A stretch of DNA of 64,000 nucleotides from Metabacillus indicus LMG 22858 (GCF_000708755.2 NZ_JGVU02000002.1:1488001-1552000); one strand, 5' to 3'; shown: positions 48,031 through 57,212, counted from the stretch's first letter. The notes: generated by a model from the sequence alone, not told the origin. Translations and numbers: made by a program.

Positions 48031-49266
48031 TCACTTTGCATCAATAATCGCAAGCTGCTTCGTTTTTTCTGCAATTTCCTCAGGATCGGCTTTTATTCTG
48101 GCCACTCCCGTTTCCATTGCTGCCCTCGCAACAGCCGCAGCCACCGCAGGGGCAACCCGGGAATCAAATGGAGCCGGGATGACATAATCCGCCGTCAGTT
48201 CCTCAGTTGAAATCAGGGCAGCAATCGCTTCTACAGCCGCAATTTTCATTTGTTCATTTATGTGTGTAGCTCGCACATCAAGCGCTCCGCGAAAAATGCC
48301 AGGGAAAGCAAGAACGTTGTTTACCTGATTCGGGAAATCTGAACGGCCTGTTCCGATGACCATGGCGCCTGCTTCTTTCGCTTCATGAGGCATGATTTCA
48401 GGGACAGGGTTTGCCATTGCAAAGATAATCGGATCTTTTTTCATGGATGCAATCATTTCTTTCGTCAAAGCCCCTTCTACTGAAACGCCGATAAACACGT
48501 CCGCATCTTTAATGACATCGGCCAGGCTTCCCTCTGTGCGGTCGCGGTTTGTATATTTGGCCACTTCCTCTTTTACACTGTTCATTCCATAAGAGCGGCC
48601 TTCAAAGATCGACCCTTTGGAATCGCACATGATAATATCGCGCACACCGTAGCGGTAAAGCAATTTAATGATGGCAATGCCTGCCGCACCCGCTCCGTTT
48701 GCAACCACCCTGATGCTTGACATGGATTTGCCAGCAAGCTTCAATGCGTTCACAAGACCTGCCACTGTAACGATGGCTGTACCATGCTGGTCATCATGGA
48801 AAATCGGAATATTCGTTTCTTTTTTCAGGCGCTCTTCAATGACAAAGCAATTCGGTGCAGCAATATCCTCAAGATTCACGCCGCCGAAAGTAGGTTCGAG
48901 AAGTTTGACCGTTTCTACAATCTTGTCCACATCCGTTGTGTTTAAACAGATTGGAAACGCATCAACACCTGCGAAGCTTTTGAAAAGAACAGCTTTCCCT
49001 TCCATAACAGGAAGTGCTGCCTCCGGTCCGATATTTCCAAGCCCAAGGACAGCCGTTCCATCAGAAACAACGGCAACCATGTTGCCTTTCATTGTATAGT
49101 CGTACACTTTATTTTTATCTTCATAAATCGCTTTGCAAGGTTCAGCGACCCCTGGAGAATATGCTAAGCTCAGGTCTTTAGCATTTCTGACTGGTACTTT
49201 TGATTTTGATTCAAGCTTTCCTTTATGAACTAGATGCATATGTAATGCTTCTTCGCGCAATGACAT
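48031..49266 (-). CDS. ytsJ: NAD(P)-dependent malic enzyme (YtsJ type)
   Basis: A 411-residue short malic enzyme. YSPGVAEPCKAIYEDK carries the active-site Tyr region, GTAVLGLGNIGPEAALPVMEGKAVLFK the catalytic Lys, FHDDQHGTAIVT the metal-binding Asp pair, and VANGAGAAGIAIIKLL the coenzyme fold. It converts malate to pyruvate plus CO2; YtsJ of B. subtilis prefers NADP and supplies NADPH. Start ATG at 49266 follows TAAGGAGTGAGAAC. First gene of a unit leading into accDA. Confidence 0.94.
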   Translation of the reverse strand: MSLREEALHMHLVHKGKLESKSKVPVRNAKDLSLAYSPGVAEPCKAIYEDKNKVYDYTMKGNMVAVVSDGTAVLGLGNIGPEAALPVMEGKAVLFKSFAGVDAFPICLNTTDVDKIVETVKLLEPTFGGVNLEDIAAPNCFVIEERLKKETNIPIFHDDQHGTAIVTVAGLVNALKLAGKSMSSIRVVANGAGAAGIAIIKLLYRYGVRDIIMCDSKGSIFEGRSYGMNSVKEEVAKYTNRDRTEGSLADVIKDADVFIGVSVEGALTKEMIASMKKDPIIFAMANPVPEIMPHEAKEAGAMVIGTGRSDFPNQVNNVLAFPGIFRGALDVRATHINEQMKIAAVEAIAALISTEELTADYVIPAPFDSRVAPAVAAAVARAAMETGVARIKADPEEIAEKTKQLAIIDAK

Positions 49267-49290
49267 GTTCTCACTCCTTAGGGTCTATTT

Positions 49291-49311
49291 GGAGGTGGTC
49301 AGACCACCTCC
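49291..49311 (-). promoter_or_regulatory. FadR-type palindromic operator in the malic enzyme leader
   Basis: A perfect 21-bp palindrome: GGAGGTGGTC, a central base, then GACCACCTCC. Its core TGGTCTGACCA (minus strand) fits the FadR-subfamily half-site rule T-N-G-T-N3-A-C-N-A. It lies 12 bases downstream of the -10, so a bound repressor would block transcription. No T-run follows, so it is not a terminator. Confidence 0.72.
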
Positions 49312-49323
49312 AGCCAATAATAA

Positions 49324-49351
49324 ATCATAACATAATTTTAAGTATTGTAAA
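49324..49351 (-). promoter_or_regulatory. Promoter of the malic enzyme-accDA unit
   Basis: TTTACA (49346-49351) and TATGAT (49324-49329), 16 bp apart on the minus strand, between the dnaE stop and the palindrome. Confidence 0.6.
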
Positions 49352-49386
49352 GTCCTGTCTTTTTGTCCGGCACCGGACCTTTGTGC

Positions 49387-52300
49387 TTATTCTTTGACGG
49401 CTGCATTTTTCTCTCCGAGTAATTTTCTAAGCTCTGAAAGACATGCAGCACTCGCTTCTGTGTTATATTCATCCGGCAGTCTGACGCTCTTTTTCTCTTT
49501 TTCATAGTAGAGAATAACAGGCGTTGTGCCGCGGTGCTTTTTAAGAGTATTCTGCACGGTTTGAAGCTTTCCTTCCGCGAGATGCAATTCCTCAATTTTT
49601 AAAAAGAGCATCTTTGCTCTTTTCTTCAGATCATCCACTGTTTCCGCATCGGAAATAATCAGCTGCGTGCGGTCGCTGCGGTTTTCCATTTTGCCTGTAA
49701 GAATGACCACATTTCCCTGATCAAGCAAATTCCGGGCCTTCGTATAAACGTTCGGAAAAGCCACCGCTTCAAGATCCCCGCTTTCATCACTCAAGGCAAG
49801 AAACGCCATGACCTCGCCTTTTTTTGTCCTGATCGTCCGCATGGCAGAAATAAACACGCCGACCTTTACTTTTTTCTGACCTCCGAGAACAGCTTCACTC
49901 AGAGGAAGAACCCCTGCACGCTGAAACAGCGGCAAATGGGCTGAAGCAGGATGGCTTGAAAAATAAAAACCAAGCGACTCTTTTTCAAACTTCAGCTTTT
50001 CTTCCGTTTTGAACGGCTCAACTTCTATATATTTCGGCTTGATGCTGAATTCTTCCTCTTCTAAAAACAAATCAAATTGATTTTCATCATCCGTTGAAAA
50101 AAGGGCAGCATGTTCAAGCGCAAGATCAAGGCTAGCAAGCAGAGTCGACCTCTCCATGCCAAACTCGTCCATGGCCCCTGAAAAAATAAGAGACTCAACA
50201 ACTCGTCTGTTTACGGTCTTCATGGATACCCTTGTGCAGAAATCAAACAGATCTGAGAACGCTTTTTTCTTTCTGGCCGCGTAGATTTCTTTTACAGCAT
50301 TGACGCCTACACTTTTAATCGCATTCAGACTGAAGCGGATGTTTCCGTTTTCGACAAGAAAAGGATATTCGCTTCTATTAATAGAAGGAGGAAGAACTGT
50401 GACTCCATGCTGCTTTGCCTCACGGATGTACTGGGCGGTTTTCTCATCGTTGCCGATCACGCTTGTTAAAAGAGCGGCCGTAAAATAAACCGGATAGTGG
50501 GCTTTTAAATAGGCAAGCTGAAAAGAAATCATGCTGTAGGCAACAGCATGGCTCCGGTTGAACCCGTAATTTGCAAATTTGACGATTAAGTCGTAAATAT
50601 GGTTTGCAGACGCCCGGTCATAGCCGTTATTCAGACAGCCCGAGACAAAGTGCTCTCTCTCCCGGTCAAGGATTTCTTTTTGTTTCTTTCCGACAGCGCG
50701 CCTTAGAAGATCCGCTTCACCTAAAGAAAATCCGGCCATTTTAGACGCAATCTCCATAATCTGCTCCTGATAGACGATGACGCCGTTCGTCGTTTGAAGG
50801 ATTGGTTTTAAATCCGGATGCGGGTACTTGATTTGCTCTTCATGATGTTTCCGTCTGATATACAGCGGAATGTTTTCCATCGGACCCGGACGGTACAGGG
50901 CGTTTACAGCTACGATATCTTCAAGATCTGTCGGCTTGAGCCGTTTCAGAACGCTGCGCATCCCGTCTGATTCAAGCTGAAAAACTCCTGTTGTATCCCC
51001 TTTTCCAAGAAGCTCGAACGTTTGATCATCAGCGTAGGAAATGCGGGCAAAATCAATCCGTTTCTTTTCATGGCGTTCGATTAAACCTGTGATCTGCTCA
51101 ATCAGCGTTAAATTTCTCAGGCCAAGAAAATCCATTTTCAAAAGCCCAAGATCCTCAAGATAATCCATTGAAAACTGAGTTAAATAAATGCCGTTATGCC
51201 CCTCCTGGATCGGAACGATATCTGTAAGCGGCTGGCTGCTCAGCACCATGCCCGCTGCATGTGTGGAGGTGTGCCTAGGGAGGCCTTCAAGCTTTACGGC
51301 TGTTTCAAAAATTCTCCTGTACAAATCCGAATCATCCAGAAGCTGCTGAAGGTCTTTGGATTCTGAGAGAACCTGCTCCAATGTGGACCCGGGCTTTGAA
51401 GGAATGAGCCTTGCAAGAACATCAGCTTCTTTGGCAGATGCCCCCATGACTCTCCCGACATCCCTGAGGGAAGCTTTGGCAGCGAGTGTTCCGAACGTCA
51501 CGATTTGAGCTGCGTGCATCGCCCCGTACTTTTCTGCCACATACGAGATGATCTCATCCCTTTTAGAATCAGGAAAATCTATATCTATATCAGGCATATT
51601 TATGCGCTCAGGATTTAAGAAGCGCTCAAATAAAAGGCGGTGCTCTATTGGATCCACATCTGTGATTCTGAGGACATAGGCAACAAGCGAGCCTGCTGCA
51701 GATCCCCTTCCCGGACCGGTGAGAATTCGATGATCATGGGCATATTTCATGAAATCCCAGACAATCAGGAAATAGTCGCTGAATTTCATCTCCCTGATTA
51801 CATTCAGCTCGTAGTCAAGCCTTTTGTAATAGCTGTCCGGCGGATCGCCGAACCTCTCTTTGAGACCGGACAGGCACAGGCGCTCCAAATATTCGTCAGC
51901 CGGCTGGCCGTCAGGTGCAGGATACTTCGGAAGACGGGTTTGTCCAAGTTCCATTGTGACCTGGCACCTATCTGCTATTTTCAGAGTGTTTTCAAGAGCT
52001 TCGGGACAGTCCCTGAAAAGCTCTGCCATTTCAGCAGGGGATTTTAAATAATACTGATTGGAAGGAAGGGCGAAGTCACTGTCGTCTTCAAGCTTTGCAC
52101 CGTTTTTGATGGCAAGAAGGCAATTGTGGGCAAACGCATCCTCTTTTTCGATATAGTGAACGTTGTTGGCAGCGGCAGCAGGCACCCCTGTTTTTTTGCT
52201 TACTTCTAAAATCCCTTTCTCCAGCTCTTTATCTGTATGCAGGCTGTGATTTTGGAGCGAAAGATAGAAATCGCCTTCATGAAACAGTGATTTATAAAGC

Positions 52301-52755
52301 AAGAGCGTTTTTTCCGCTTCCTCTTTATCCCCGCTCAAGAGCGCCTGTTCCACCAAGCCCTTGTCACCGGGTGTTAACCCGATAATTCCGGAGCTGTAGG
52401 ATTTCATCCACCGGGATTTTATTCCCCCTGGAGATCTTGTTTGAAGAACACTGCTGATTTTGATCAGATTTCTGTATCCTTCATTGTTTTTGGCAAGCAG
52501 AACAAGCGGGTATCCCTCGCTTGCGCCCTGTTCTTCGAGCGTAACAGACGCTATTAGCCCGATAATGGGTTTGATGCCGTGTTTCATGCATGTTTTATAA
52601 AAAGCTACCGCCCCATACATCGTATGGAAGTCAGTAATCGCTAGTGATTTTGCTCCGTGGGCTGCTGTTTTTTCAACAAGCCGGTCGATTCGCGCTGAAC
52701 TGTTCAGCAGACTGTAGGCACTTTGAACTTGAAGGTGAACAAATGGCAATCGCAT
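49387..52755 (-). CDS. dnaE: DNA polymerase III alpha subunit DnaE
   Basis: A 1122-residue C-family polymerase. N-terminal PHP domain (1-210; LAITDFHTMYG), polymerase core with active-site PDIDIDFPDSKRDEI and GPGRGSAAGSLVAYVL, thumb/fingers (RPGPMENIPLY, FNRSHAVAYSMISFQLAY), then helix-hairpin-helix and OB domains (VGVFISAMRTIRTKKGEVMAFLAL). In Bacillus, DnaE extends primers before handing over to PolC. Start ATG at 52755 follows AAAGGACGGGAC. Normal length. Confidence 0.97.
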   Translation of the reverse strand: MRLPFVHLQVQSAYSLLNSSARIDRLVEKTAAHGAKSLAITDFHTMYGAVAFYKTCMKHGIKPIIGLIASVTLEEQGASEGYPLVLLAKNNEGYRNLIKISSVLQTRSPGGIKSRWMKSYSSGIIGLTPGDKGLVEQALLSGDKEEAEKTLLLYKSLFHEGDFYLSLQNHSLHTDKELEKGILEVSKKTGVPAAAANNVHYIEKEDAFAHNCLLAIKNGAKLEDDSDFALPSNQYYLKSPAEMAELFRDCPEALENTLKIADRCQVTMELGQTRLPKYPAPDGQPADEYLERLCLSGLKERFGDPPDSYYKRLDYELNVIREMKFSDYFLIVWDFMKYAHDHRILTGPGRGSAAGSLVAYVLRITDVDPIEHRLLFERFLNPERINMPDIDIDFPDSKRDEIISYVAEKYGAMHAAQIVTFGTLAAKASLRDVGRVMGASAKEADVLARLIPSKPGSTLEQVLSESKDLQQLLDDSDLYRRIFETAVKLEGLPRHTSTHAAGMVLSSQPLTDIVPIQEGHNGIYLTQFSMDYLEDLGLLKMDFLGLRNLTLIEQITGLIERHEKKRIDFARISYADDQTFELLGKGDTTGVFQLESDGMRSVLKRLKPTDLEDIVAVNALYRPGPMENIPLYIRRKHHEEQIKYPHPDLKPILQTTNGVIVYQEQIMEIASKMAGFSLGEADLLRRAVGKKQKEILDREREHFVSGCLNNGYDRASANHIYDLIVKFANYGFNRSHAVAYSMISFQLAYLKAHYPVYFTAALLTSVIGNDEKTAQYIREAKQHGVTVLPPSINRSEYPFLVENGNIRFSLNAIKSVGVNAVKEIYAARKKKAFSDLFDFCTRVSMKTVNRRVVESLIFSGAMDEFGMERSTLLASLDLALEHAALFSTDDENQFDLFLEEEEFSIKPKYIEVEPFKTEEKLKFEKESLGFYFSSHPASAHLPLFQRAGVLPLSEAVLGGQKKVKVGVFISAMRTIRTKKGEVMAFLALSDESGDLEAVAFPNVYTKARNLLDQGNVVILTGKMENRSDRTQLIISDAETVDDLKKRAKMLFLKIEELHLAEGKLQTVQNTLKKHRGTTPVILYYEKEKKSVRLPDEYNTEASAACLSELRKLLGEKNAAVKE

Positions 52756-52833
52756 GTCCCGTCCTTTCTCTAAATCTCATCTTTTTATTATATTCTCTAT
52801 TGAAAAGTGACACAAATTGAAGCTGTCCCATCT

Positions 52834-52860
52834 CATACTTCCATTGTTTGTCCATATACA
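52834..52860 (+). promoter_or_regulatory. Possible sigma-E promoter of ytrHI
   Basis: CATACT (52834-52839) and CATATACA (52853-52860), 13 bp apart, loosely match sigma-E elements. The assignment leans on ytrHI being mother-cell genes in B. subtilis. Confidence 0.4.
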
Positions 52861-52881
52861 TAGAAGAAAGGGGTGAATCGC

Positions 52882-53220
52882 ATGGAGGTTAAAGAGGCGT
52901 TTATTCCGGCCTTTATCAACAGTTATTTCATAGCACTCGGCGTAATTCTCGGCGGATCAATTGTTGGCGGCATCGGTGCTTACTTAGCAGGTGAGCCTCC
53001 GCTGTCGACGATTTACAGTCTCGCAAACAGACTGAAAATATGGGCCCTTGTCGCTGCAATCGGCGGTACCTTTGACGCTTTTTCAAGCTTTGAAAGAGGA
53101 TTTTTTGAAGGAGAAACACGTGATGTAATTAAACAGGTCCTGCTGATCATTTCAGCCATGGGCGGCGCGCAGACTGGCTGGCTCCTGATCTTATGGCTCA
53201 CGCAGGAGTCACCGGAATGA
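52882..53220 (+). CDS. ytrH: Sporulation membrane protein YtrH
   Basis: A protein of 112 residues from the ATG at 52882 (MEVKEAFIPAFINSYFIALG), six bases after AAAGGGGTG. Three hydrophobic helices: ALGVILGGSIVGGIGAYLA, IWALVAAIGGTFDAF and QVLLIISAMGGAQTGWLLILWL. YtrH is required for normal spore formation in B. subtilis under sigma-E. It overlaps ytrI by ATGA, so the two are translationally coupled. Divergent from dnaE. Confidence 0.9.
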   Translation: MEVKEAFIPAFINSYFIALGVILGGSIVGGIGAYLAGEPPLSTIYSLANRLKIWALVAAIGGTFDAFSSFERGFFEGETRDVIKQVLLIISAMGGAQTGWLLILWLTQESPE

Positions 53221-53720
53221 GAATCCCTCCATTATACAGGCGTCCATCCTGGCAGCGGCTTTTTGGAGGCATGGTGCTCGGCGCCATCATCAGCTGGTGC
53301 ATCTTCCTTTATATATATGGCGAGTGGCAGGAGAAGCTGGTGACAAAAATTGAAGAACAGACGTACACAATTGAAGATTTGAAGCAGACAAATAAAAGCT
53401 ACTATGAGGAGATTCAGAATCTGAATAAAATCACTCAGGAAAAACTCCGGGTGCAGAAGATCAGCGTGACCTTAATGAACGGAGAACGCTATCAGTTTAC
53501 GTCCCTGATGACATTTATGATTGAGGATCAGGTGAAAGAAGATGTGTCTGATGTTTTGGCAAAGGATCTGGAAAGTGTTTATAAAACGAGAAAGCTGATG
53601 AAAAAAGCGGTCGAAAACAAAGTATATAAAATCGATGACAAGCAGTACCGGGTGGAAATTGAGGAAATGTTCATATACACCACCCTCTCAATCGAGCTTA
53701 AAGTCTCATTCGCAAAATAA
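53217..53720 (+). CDS. ytrI: Sporulation membrane protein YtrI
   Basis: A protein of 167 residues from the ATG at 53217 (MRIPPLYRRPSWQRLFGG), overlapping the ytrH stop. One membrane helix (MVLGAIISWCIFLYIYG), then a coiled coil (KIEEQTYTIEDLKQTNKSYY) and a C-terminal alpha/beta domain. It resembles YtrI, needed for sporulation in B. subtilis, with an unknown molecular role. Both genes form a two-gene operon. Confidence 0.88.
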   Translation: MRIPPLYRRPSWQRLFGGMVLGAIISWCIFLYIYGEWQEKLVTKIEEQTYTIEDLKQTNKSYYEEIQNLNKITQEKLRVQKISVTLMNGERYQFTSLMTFMIEDQVKEDVSDVLAKDLESVYKTRKLMKKAVENKVYKIDDKQYRVEIEEMFIYTTLSIELKVSFAK

Positions 53721-53855
53721 AAAACGGGACCAATGAACCTTGCGGCGGGAACCGAATGGTTTATTTTTAGAAATTTCAATCAATTAAACCGCACTCCTTC
53801 CTGCCTTTCGGGTAGAATGGTAATAGCAGCAAACCCAAAATCAGGAGGAATGAGG

Positions 53856-54038
53856 ATGTATGTTTTAAACCACAAACAGATGGCCCGGGAAAAAGCGGCA
53901 CGCCTGAAAGAAGGCTATTCAGCTTATGCGGAGTCAAACGAGCTTGCTTCACTGATTAAAAAAGAACTTCTTGCACAGGGACTGACCTTTCACGAAGATT
54001 CAACTGAATTCGGGTACTGGTTTATCCCTGTGAAATAA
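53856..54038 (+). CDS. 60-residue conserved small protein
   Basis: Starts at the ATG at 53856 (MYVLNHKQMAREKAARLKEG), seven bases after AGGAGGA; earlier in-frame Met codons lie in or before the ribosome site. Predicted as a helix-rich soluble protein ending FGYWFIPVK, with ELASLIKKELLAQGLTF in the middle. I do not recognise a family beyond small Bacillus proteins at this locus. Sits between ytrI and convergent nrnA. Confidence 0.72.
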   Translation: MYVLNHKQMAREKAARLKEGYSAYAESNELASLIKKELLAQGLTFHEDSTEFGYWFIPVK

Positions 54039-54054
54039 GTTCATCTGGCTTTTC

Positions 54055-54996
54055 TTATTGAAAGCTCCGGCAAATGCTTTCAAGATCTGAAAGAACCTGA
54101 TCCGCTTCTTCCCAGCTTGTGACAGATGCGCCTGAAGCAAGCGGATGGCCGCCGCCGCGGTATTTTTTTGCCAGTTCATTAATAACCGGACCTTTGGATC
54201 TAAGCCTTACTCTGATCTGATCTGCTTCTTCTACAAAAAAGACCCATGCCCGAAGACCTTCAATATTGCCAAGCATGCCTACCAGCTGTGAAGCCTCAGA
54301 AGCACTCACTTCAAATTGCTCCAGGATCTCTTTCGTCAGGATCATGGAAGCAGCACCCGATGACGACAGCTTGAAATTCTGCAGAACATAGCCGCTGAGC
54401 TTAGCCGCATTATATTTCGTCTTATACATCTCATCATAAATGTCTGTAAATGAAAAATCATACTCAACAAGCTCACTGGCATATCTTAATGTTTTTTTCG
54501 TCGTGCTCGGAAAAAGGAATCTGCCCGTATCGCCGACAATTCCCGCGTAAATCAGCTCTGCTGCTTTGTCAGGCAAAACAAGCCCGTCTTCTTTGCCCGC
54601 AAGATAAAATTCATAAATCATTTCACTGACTGAACTTGCGGACGTATCCACCCACAGAAGGTCTCCGTATGGATCTTCATTTGGATGGTGGTCAATTTTT
54701 ATAAGCTTTGCACCTGTATGATAGCGCTGATCACACACACGCTCCTGATTGGCGGTGTCGCAGACAATCACAAGTGCTCCCTCGTAGTCACGGTCTTTCA
54801 CGTTGTCCATTTTATATAAAAACTCGAGTGAGGGTTCACCAAGTCCCGCTGCAAGGACGTTCTTTTCCGGGAAAGAGGCCTTGATAATCTCGGCCAGTCC
54901 GCATTGTGATCCGTATGCATCCGGGTCAGGACGTACGTGCCGGTGAATGATGATCGTTTCATACTGCTTAATCTCTGACAGAATTTCCTGTTTCAT
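54055..54996 (-). CDS. nrnA: Oligoribonuclease / pAp phosphatase NrnA
   Basis: A 313-residue DHH-family phosphoesterase. Metal-binding motifs: IIIHRHVRPDPDAYGSQ, VIVCDTANQERV, IKIDHHPNEDPYG (DHH) and IVGDTGRFLFPST; C-terminal DHHA1 domain with RGGGHPLASGAS. It degrades nano-RNAs and dephosphorylates 3',5'-pAp. Start ATG at 54996 follows AAAAGGAGACTACAC. Faces ytrI and ytpI. Confidence 0.95.
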   Translation of the reverse strand: MKQEILSEIKQYETIIIHRHVRPDPDAYGSQCGLAEIIKASFPEKNVLAAGLGEPSLEFLYKMDNVKDRDYEGALVIVCDTANQERVCDQRYHTGAKLIKIDHHPNEDPYGDLLWVDTSASSVSEMIYEFYLAGKEDGLVLPDKAAELIYAGIVGDTGRFLFPSTTKKTLRYASELVEYDFSFTDIYDEMYKTKYNAAKLSGYVLQNFKLSSSGAASMILTKEILEQFEVSASEASQLVGMLGNIEGLRAWVFFVEEADQIRVRLRSKGPVINELAKKYRGGGHPLASGASVTSWEEADQVLSDLESICRSFQ

Positions 54997-55142
54997 GTGT
55001 AGTCTCCTTTTCGAACCTGATTATAGACTAATTAAAGCATAAAACCGTCCGGGCAGAAAGCGAATCTTGTCTTTGGTTATAGCAATCCTGCGCAAGAATG
55101 ATTAAAATAGAGGATGTAAGTTTACTATGGAGGTTATTCTTA

Positions 55143-55439
55143 ATGCCTGTACTTGTCATTCTGATCGTATTTGCCTTCTCTTTTTATCTTTTCTATAAAG
55201 TGAAGTTTTACAGAACCAGAAAGCCGATGGAAAAACAGTGGCTCTCTGCAAAATCGAGCATAGCACTGGGTGTATTTGTGTTTTTGTTCGGCCTGAACCA
55301 GCTGTTTTTATTTCATTCAACGGTTTCATTGGTCGTTGGGATTATTTTTATGGTTGTCGGACTTGCCAGCAGCTTGGCCGGCTACAAAGCCTATAAGCAC
55401 TACCTTCCTCACGCTGCAAAAGAAGCAAGGGAAGGCTGA
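55143..55439 (+). CDS. ytpI: YtpI-family membrane protein
   Basis: A protein of 98 residues from the ATG at 55143 (MPVLVILIVFAFSFYLFYKV), nine bases after GGAGG. Three membrane helices with a basic loop (KFYRTRKPMEKQWLSAK) and the AGYKAYKHYLPHA tail typical of YtpI. Function unknown. Divergent from nrnA and convergent with ytoI across a shared terminator. Confidence 0.88.
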   Translation: MPVLVILIVFAFSFYLFYKVKFYRTRKPMEKQWLSAKSSIALGVFVFLFGLNQLFLFHSTVSLVVGIIFMVVGLASSLAGYKAYKHYLPHAAKEAREG

Positions 55440-55452
55440 AATCGCTTGGTTT

Positions 55453-55497
55453 AAAAAAGCAGGCAGGGAAACTCTCGTTTTCCCTGCCTGCTTTTTT
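55453..55497. terminator. Bidirectional terminator, ytpI / ytoI
   Basis: AAAAAAGCAGGCAGGGAAA pairs with TTTCCCTGCCTGCTTTTTT. A long stem with T-runs on both strands. Confidence 0.92.
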
Positions 55498-55505
55498 ACC
55501 TATTT

Positions 55506-56825
55506 TCAGCTTCTCTCAATCAGCTGCACCATCAGCATGGCTTTGCCTACTGCCACTCCGCTGCTGAATACCTCAACATCAATCTTTCCGAACTTGCGCC
55601 CGACTTCAAGGATTTTTGGATGCACTTCAAGCATGCTGTCCATCTGAACAGGCTTCATAAAGTAAATCGTGATGTTTTCAACGACAATTTCGCCTTTTTT
55701 CTGTGTGCGAAGATACCGGTTTGTCGCTTCTGTCACGACGGTTGTAAATACACCATATGAAATCGTGCCGAGATGATTTGTCATTTGCGGGGATACTTGA
55801 AAACGGTAGACATTCGCTTTTTTTGCATCCTCAGCCGTGACAATAAACTGATTGGTCACGATGTCATCAAGCTTCTCGCCGATCTGAGGCTGCCTTTGAA
55901 TCATTTGCAGCGCCTGAAGAACGTCCTGACGGCTGATCATTCCTTCCAGCCGGTTATTCTGATCTACTACAGGCAAAACCTCAATGCCTTCCCAGACCAT
56001 CATTTGCGCCGCTGAGGCAACGGATGTTTTCCCAATGACCGTGATTGGATTTTTCGTCATGACTTTCTCAACAATCACACTGCGGTCATACCCCATCACG
56101 TCTTTTGAGGTGACCATCCCCTGTACTCTCAGCTGGTTATCAATGACCGGAAAACGGCCGTGGCCTGTATTCACATTATGCTGATACCACTCATCTACTG
56201 TATCAGTCGTTTTCAGGCATATCGTTTTATCAAGCGTTGTGAGAATATCTTCAACCAGAACAATTTCCTTTTTGATCAGCTGATCGTAAATCGCTCTGTT
56301 AATCATGGTTGCCACAGTAAACGTATCATAGCTTGTTGAAATAATCGGAAGCTCGGCTTCATCAGCAATTCTCTTTACATGCTCGTCAGTGTCAAAACCC
56401 CCGGTAATCAGCACAGCTGCACCCGCTTCAATGGCGAGCTGATGAGCATTTGTCCGGTTCCCTACGATAAGCAGATTCCCGGCACCCGTATAGCGCATCA
56501 TCGCCTCAAGCTTCATGGCGCCGATGACAAACTTGTTAAGCGTTTTATGAAGTCCCGCACGTCCGCCCAGGACTTGTCCATCTACGATATTTACAACTTC
56601 AGCGTATGTGAGTTTTTCAATATTTTCTTTCTTTTTCTTTTCAATCCTAATGGTTCCAACACGCTCAATCGTGCTTACATAGCCTTTGTTTTCGGCTTCT
56701 TTAATCGCACGGTATGCAGTGCCTTCACTTACGTTCATATCTTTCGCGACCTGCCTGACCGAAATCTTTTCCCCGATCGGGAGGCCGTCAATATGCTGCA
56801 GTATTTGCTCATGCTTTGTCGCCAA
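55506..56825 (-). CDS. ytoI: YtoI: DRTGG, CBS-pair and hot-dog domain regulator-like protein
   Basis: A 439-residue multidomain protein. N-terminal helix-turn-helix (ISVRQVAKDMNVSEGTAYRAI), DRTGG domain (80-190), two CBS repeats (about 195-310; VTSKDVMGYDRSVIVEKVM, then ISRQDVLQALQMIQ) and a C-terminal thioesterase-like hot-dog (325-439). The CBS pair may bind adenine nucleotides and the last domain an acyl-thioester. TTG start at 56825 follows AAAGGGTGAAGAAGC. The same fusion is known in Bacillus; its role is unproven. Confidence 0.9.
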   Translation of the reverse strand: MATKHEQILQHIDGLPIGEKISVRQVAKDMNVSEGTAYRAIKEAENKGYVSTIERVGTIRIEKKKKENIEKLTYAEVVNIVDGQVLGGRAGLHKTLNKFVIGAMKLEAMMRYTGAGNLLIVGNRTNAHQLAIEAGAAVLITGGFDTDEHVKRIADEAELPIISTSYDTFTVATMINRAIYDQLIKKEIVLVEDILTTLDKTICLKTTDTVDEWYQHNVNTGHGRFPVIDNQLRVQGMVTSKDVMGYDRSVIVEKVMTKNPITVIGKTSVASAAQMMVWEGIEVLPVVDQNNRLEGMISRQDVLQALQMIQRQPQIGEKLDDIVTNQFIVTAEDAKKANVYRFQVSPQMTNHLGTISYGVFTTVVTEATNRYLRTQKKGEIVVENITIYFMKPVQMDSMLEVHPKILEVGRKFGKIDVEVFSSGVAVGKAMLMVQLIERS

Positions 56826-56890
56826 GCTTCTTCACCCTTTTTTATCAGCCATTCTTTCTTTTTCTATTATAAGGGTGAGACCGCTTTATA

Positions 56891-57124
56891 TCAACGCGCC
56901 GCTGCACGCTGTCTTACTTTCATCCTGCGCACTTGCGCCTGTTTTGCTTTGTGTTTTTTCGGTGCATACATCAGACCCGTTAAATTTCCGCCTGCAGCAA
57001 AGAGAGCAAACAGAATCCAGATGAGAGAAAACAGGCTCTCAAGAGGGTTTGCACTTGAGATATCCAGTCTTGGCAGTGCATAAAACAGCATGGCTCCCGC
57101 CAGCAGCAAATAGAGAATACGCAT
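56891..57124 (-). CDS. Small two-helix membrane protein
   Basis: A protein of 77 residues. Two hydrophobic segments (ILYLLLAGAMLFYALP; LESLFSLIWILFALFAAGGNLTGLMYA) followed by a strongly basic tail (KKHKAKQAQVRRMKVRQRAAAR). Start ATG at 57124 follows AAAAGGAGCTGGTTAAT. No known family is recognised; the basic tail predicts a cytosolic C-terminus. Lies between ytkL and ytoI on the same strand. Confidence 0.72.
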   Translation of the reverse strand: MRILYLLLAGAMLFYALPRLDISSANPLESLFSLIWILFALFAAGGNLTGLMYAPKKHKAKQAQVRRMKVRQRAAAR

Positions 57125-57212
57125 ATTAACCAGCTCCTTTTAAAACAGCTTGGTTCATTTTATGCGCATCCATGAAAAAAATGCAGGCATCCGCCCGCAT
57201 TTTCGTTTTCAC

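Noticed and set aside
49291-49311. Terminator after dnaE
   Set aside because: The stem is strong, but there is no T-run on either strand and the loop would be one base; an operator explains it better.
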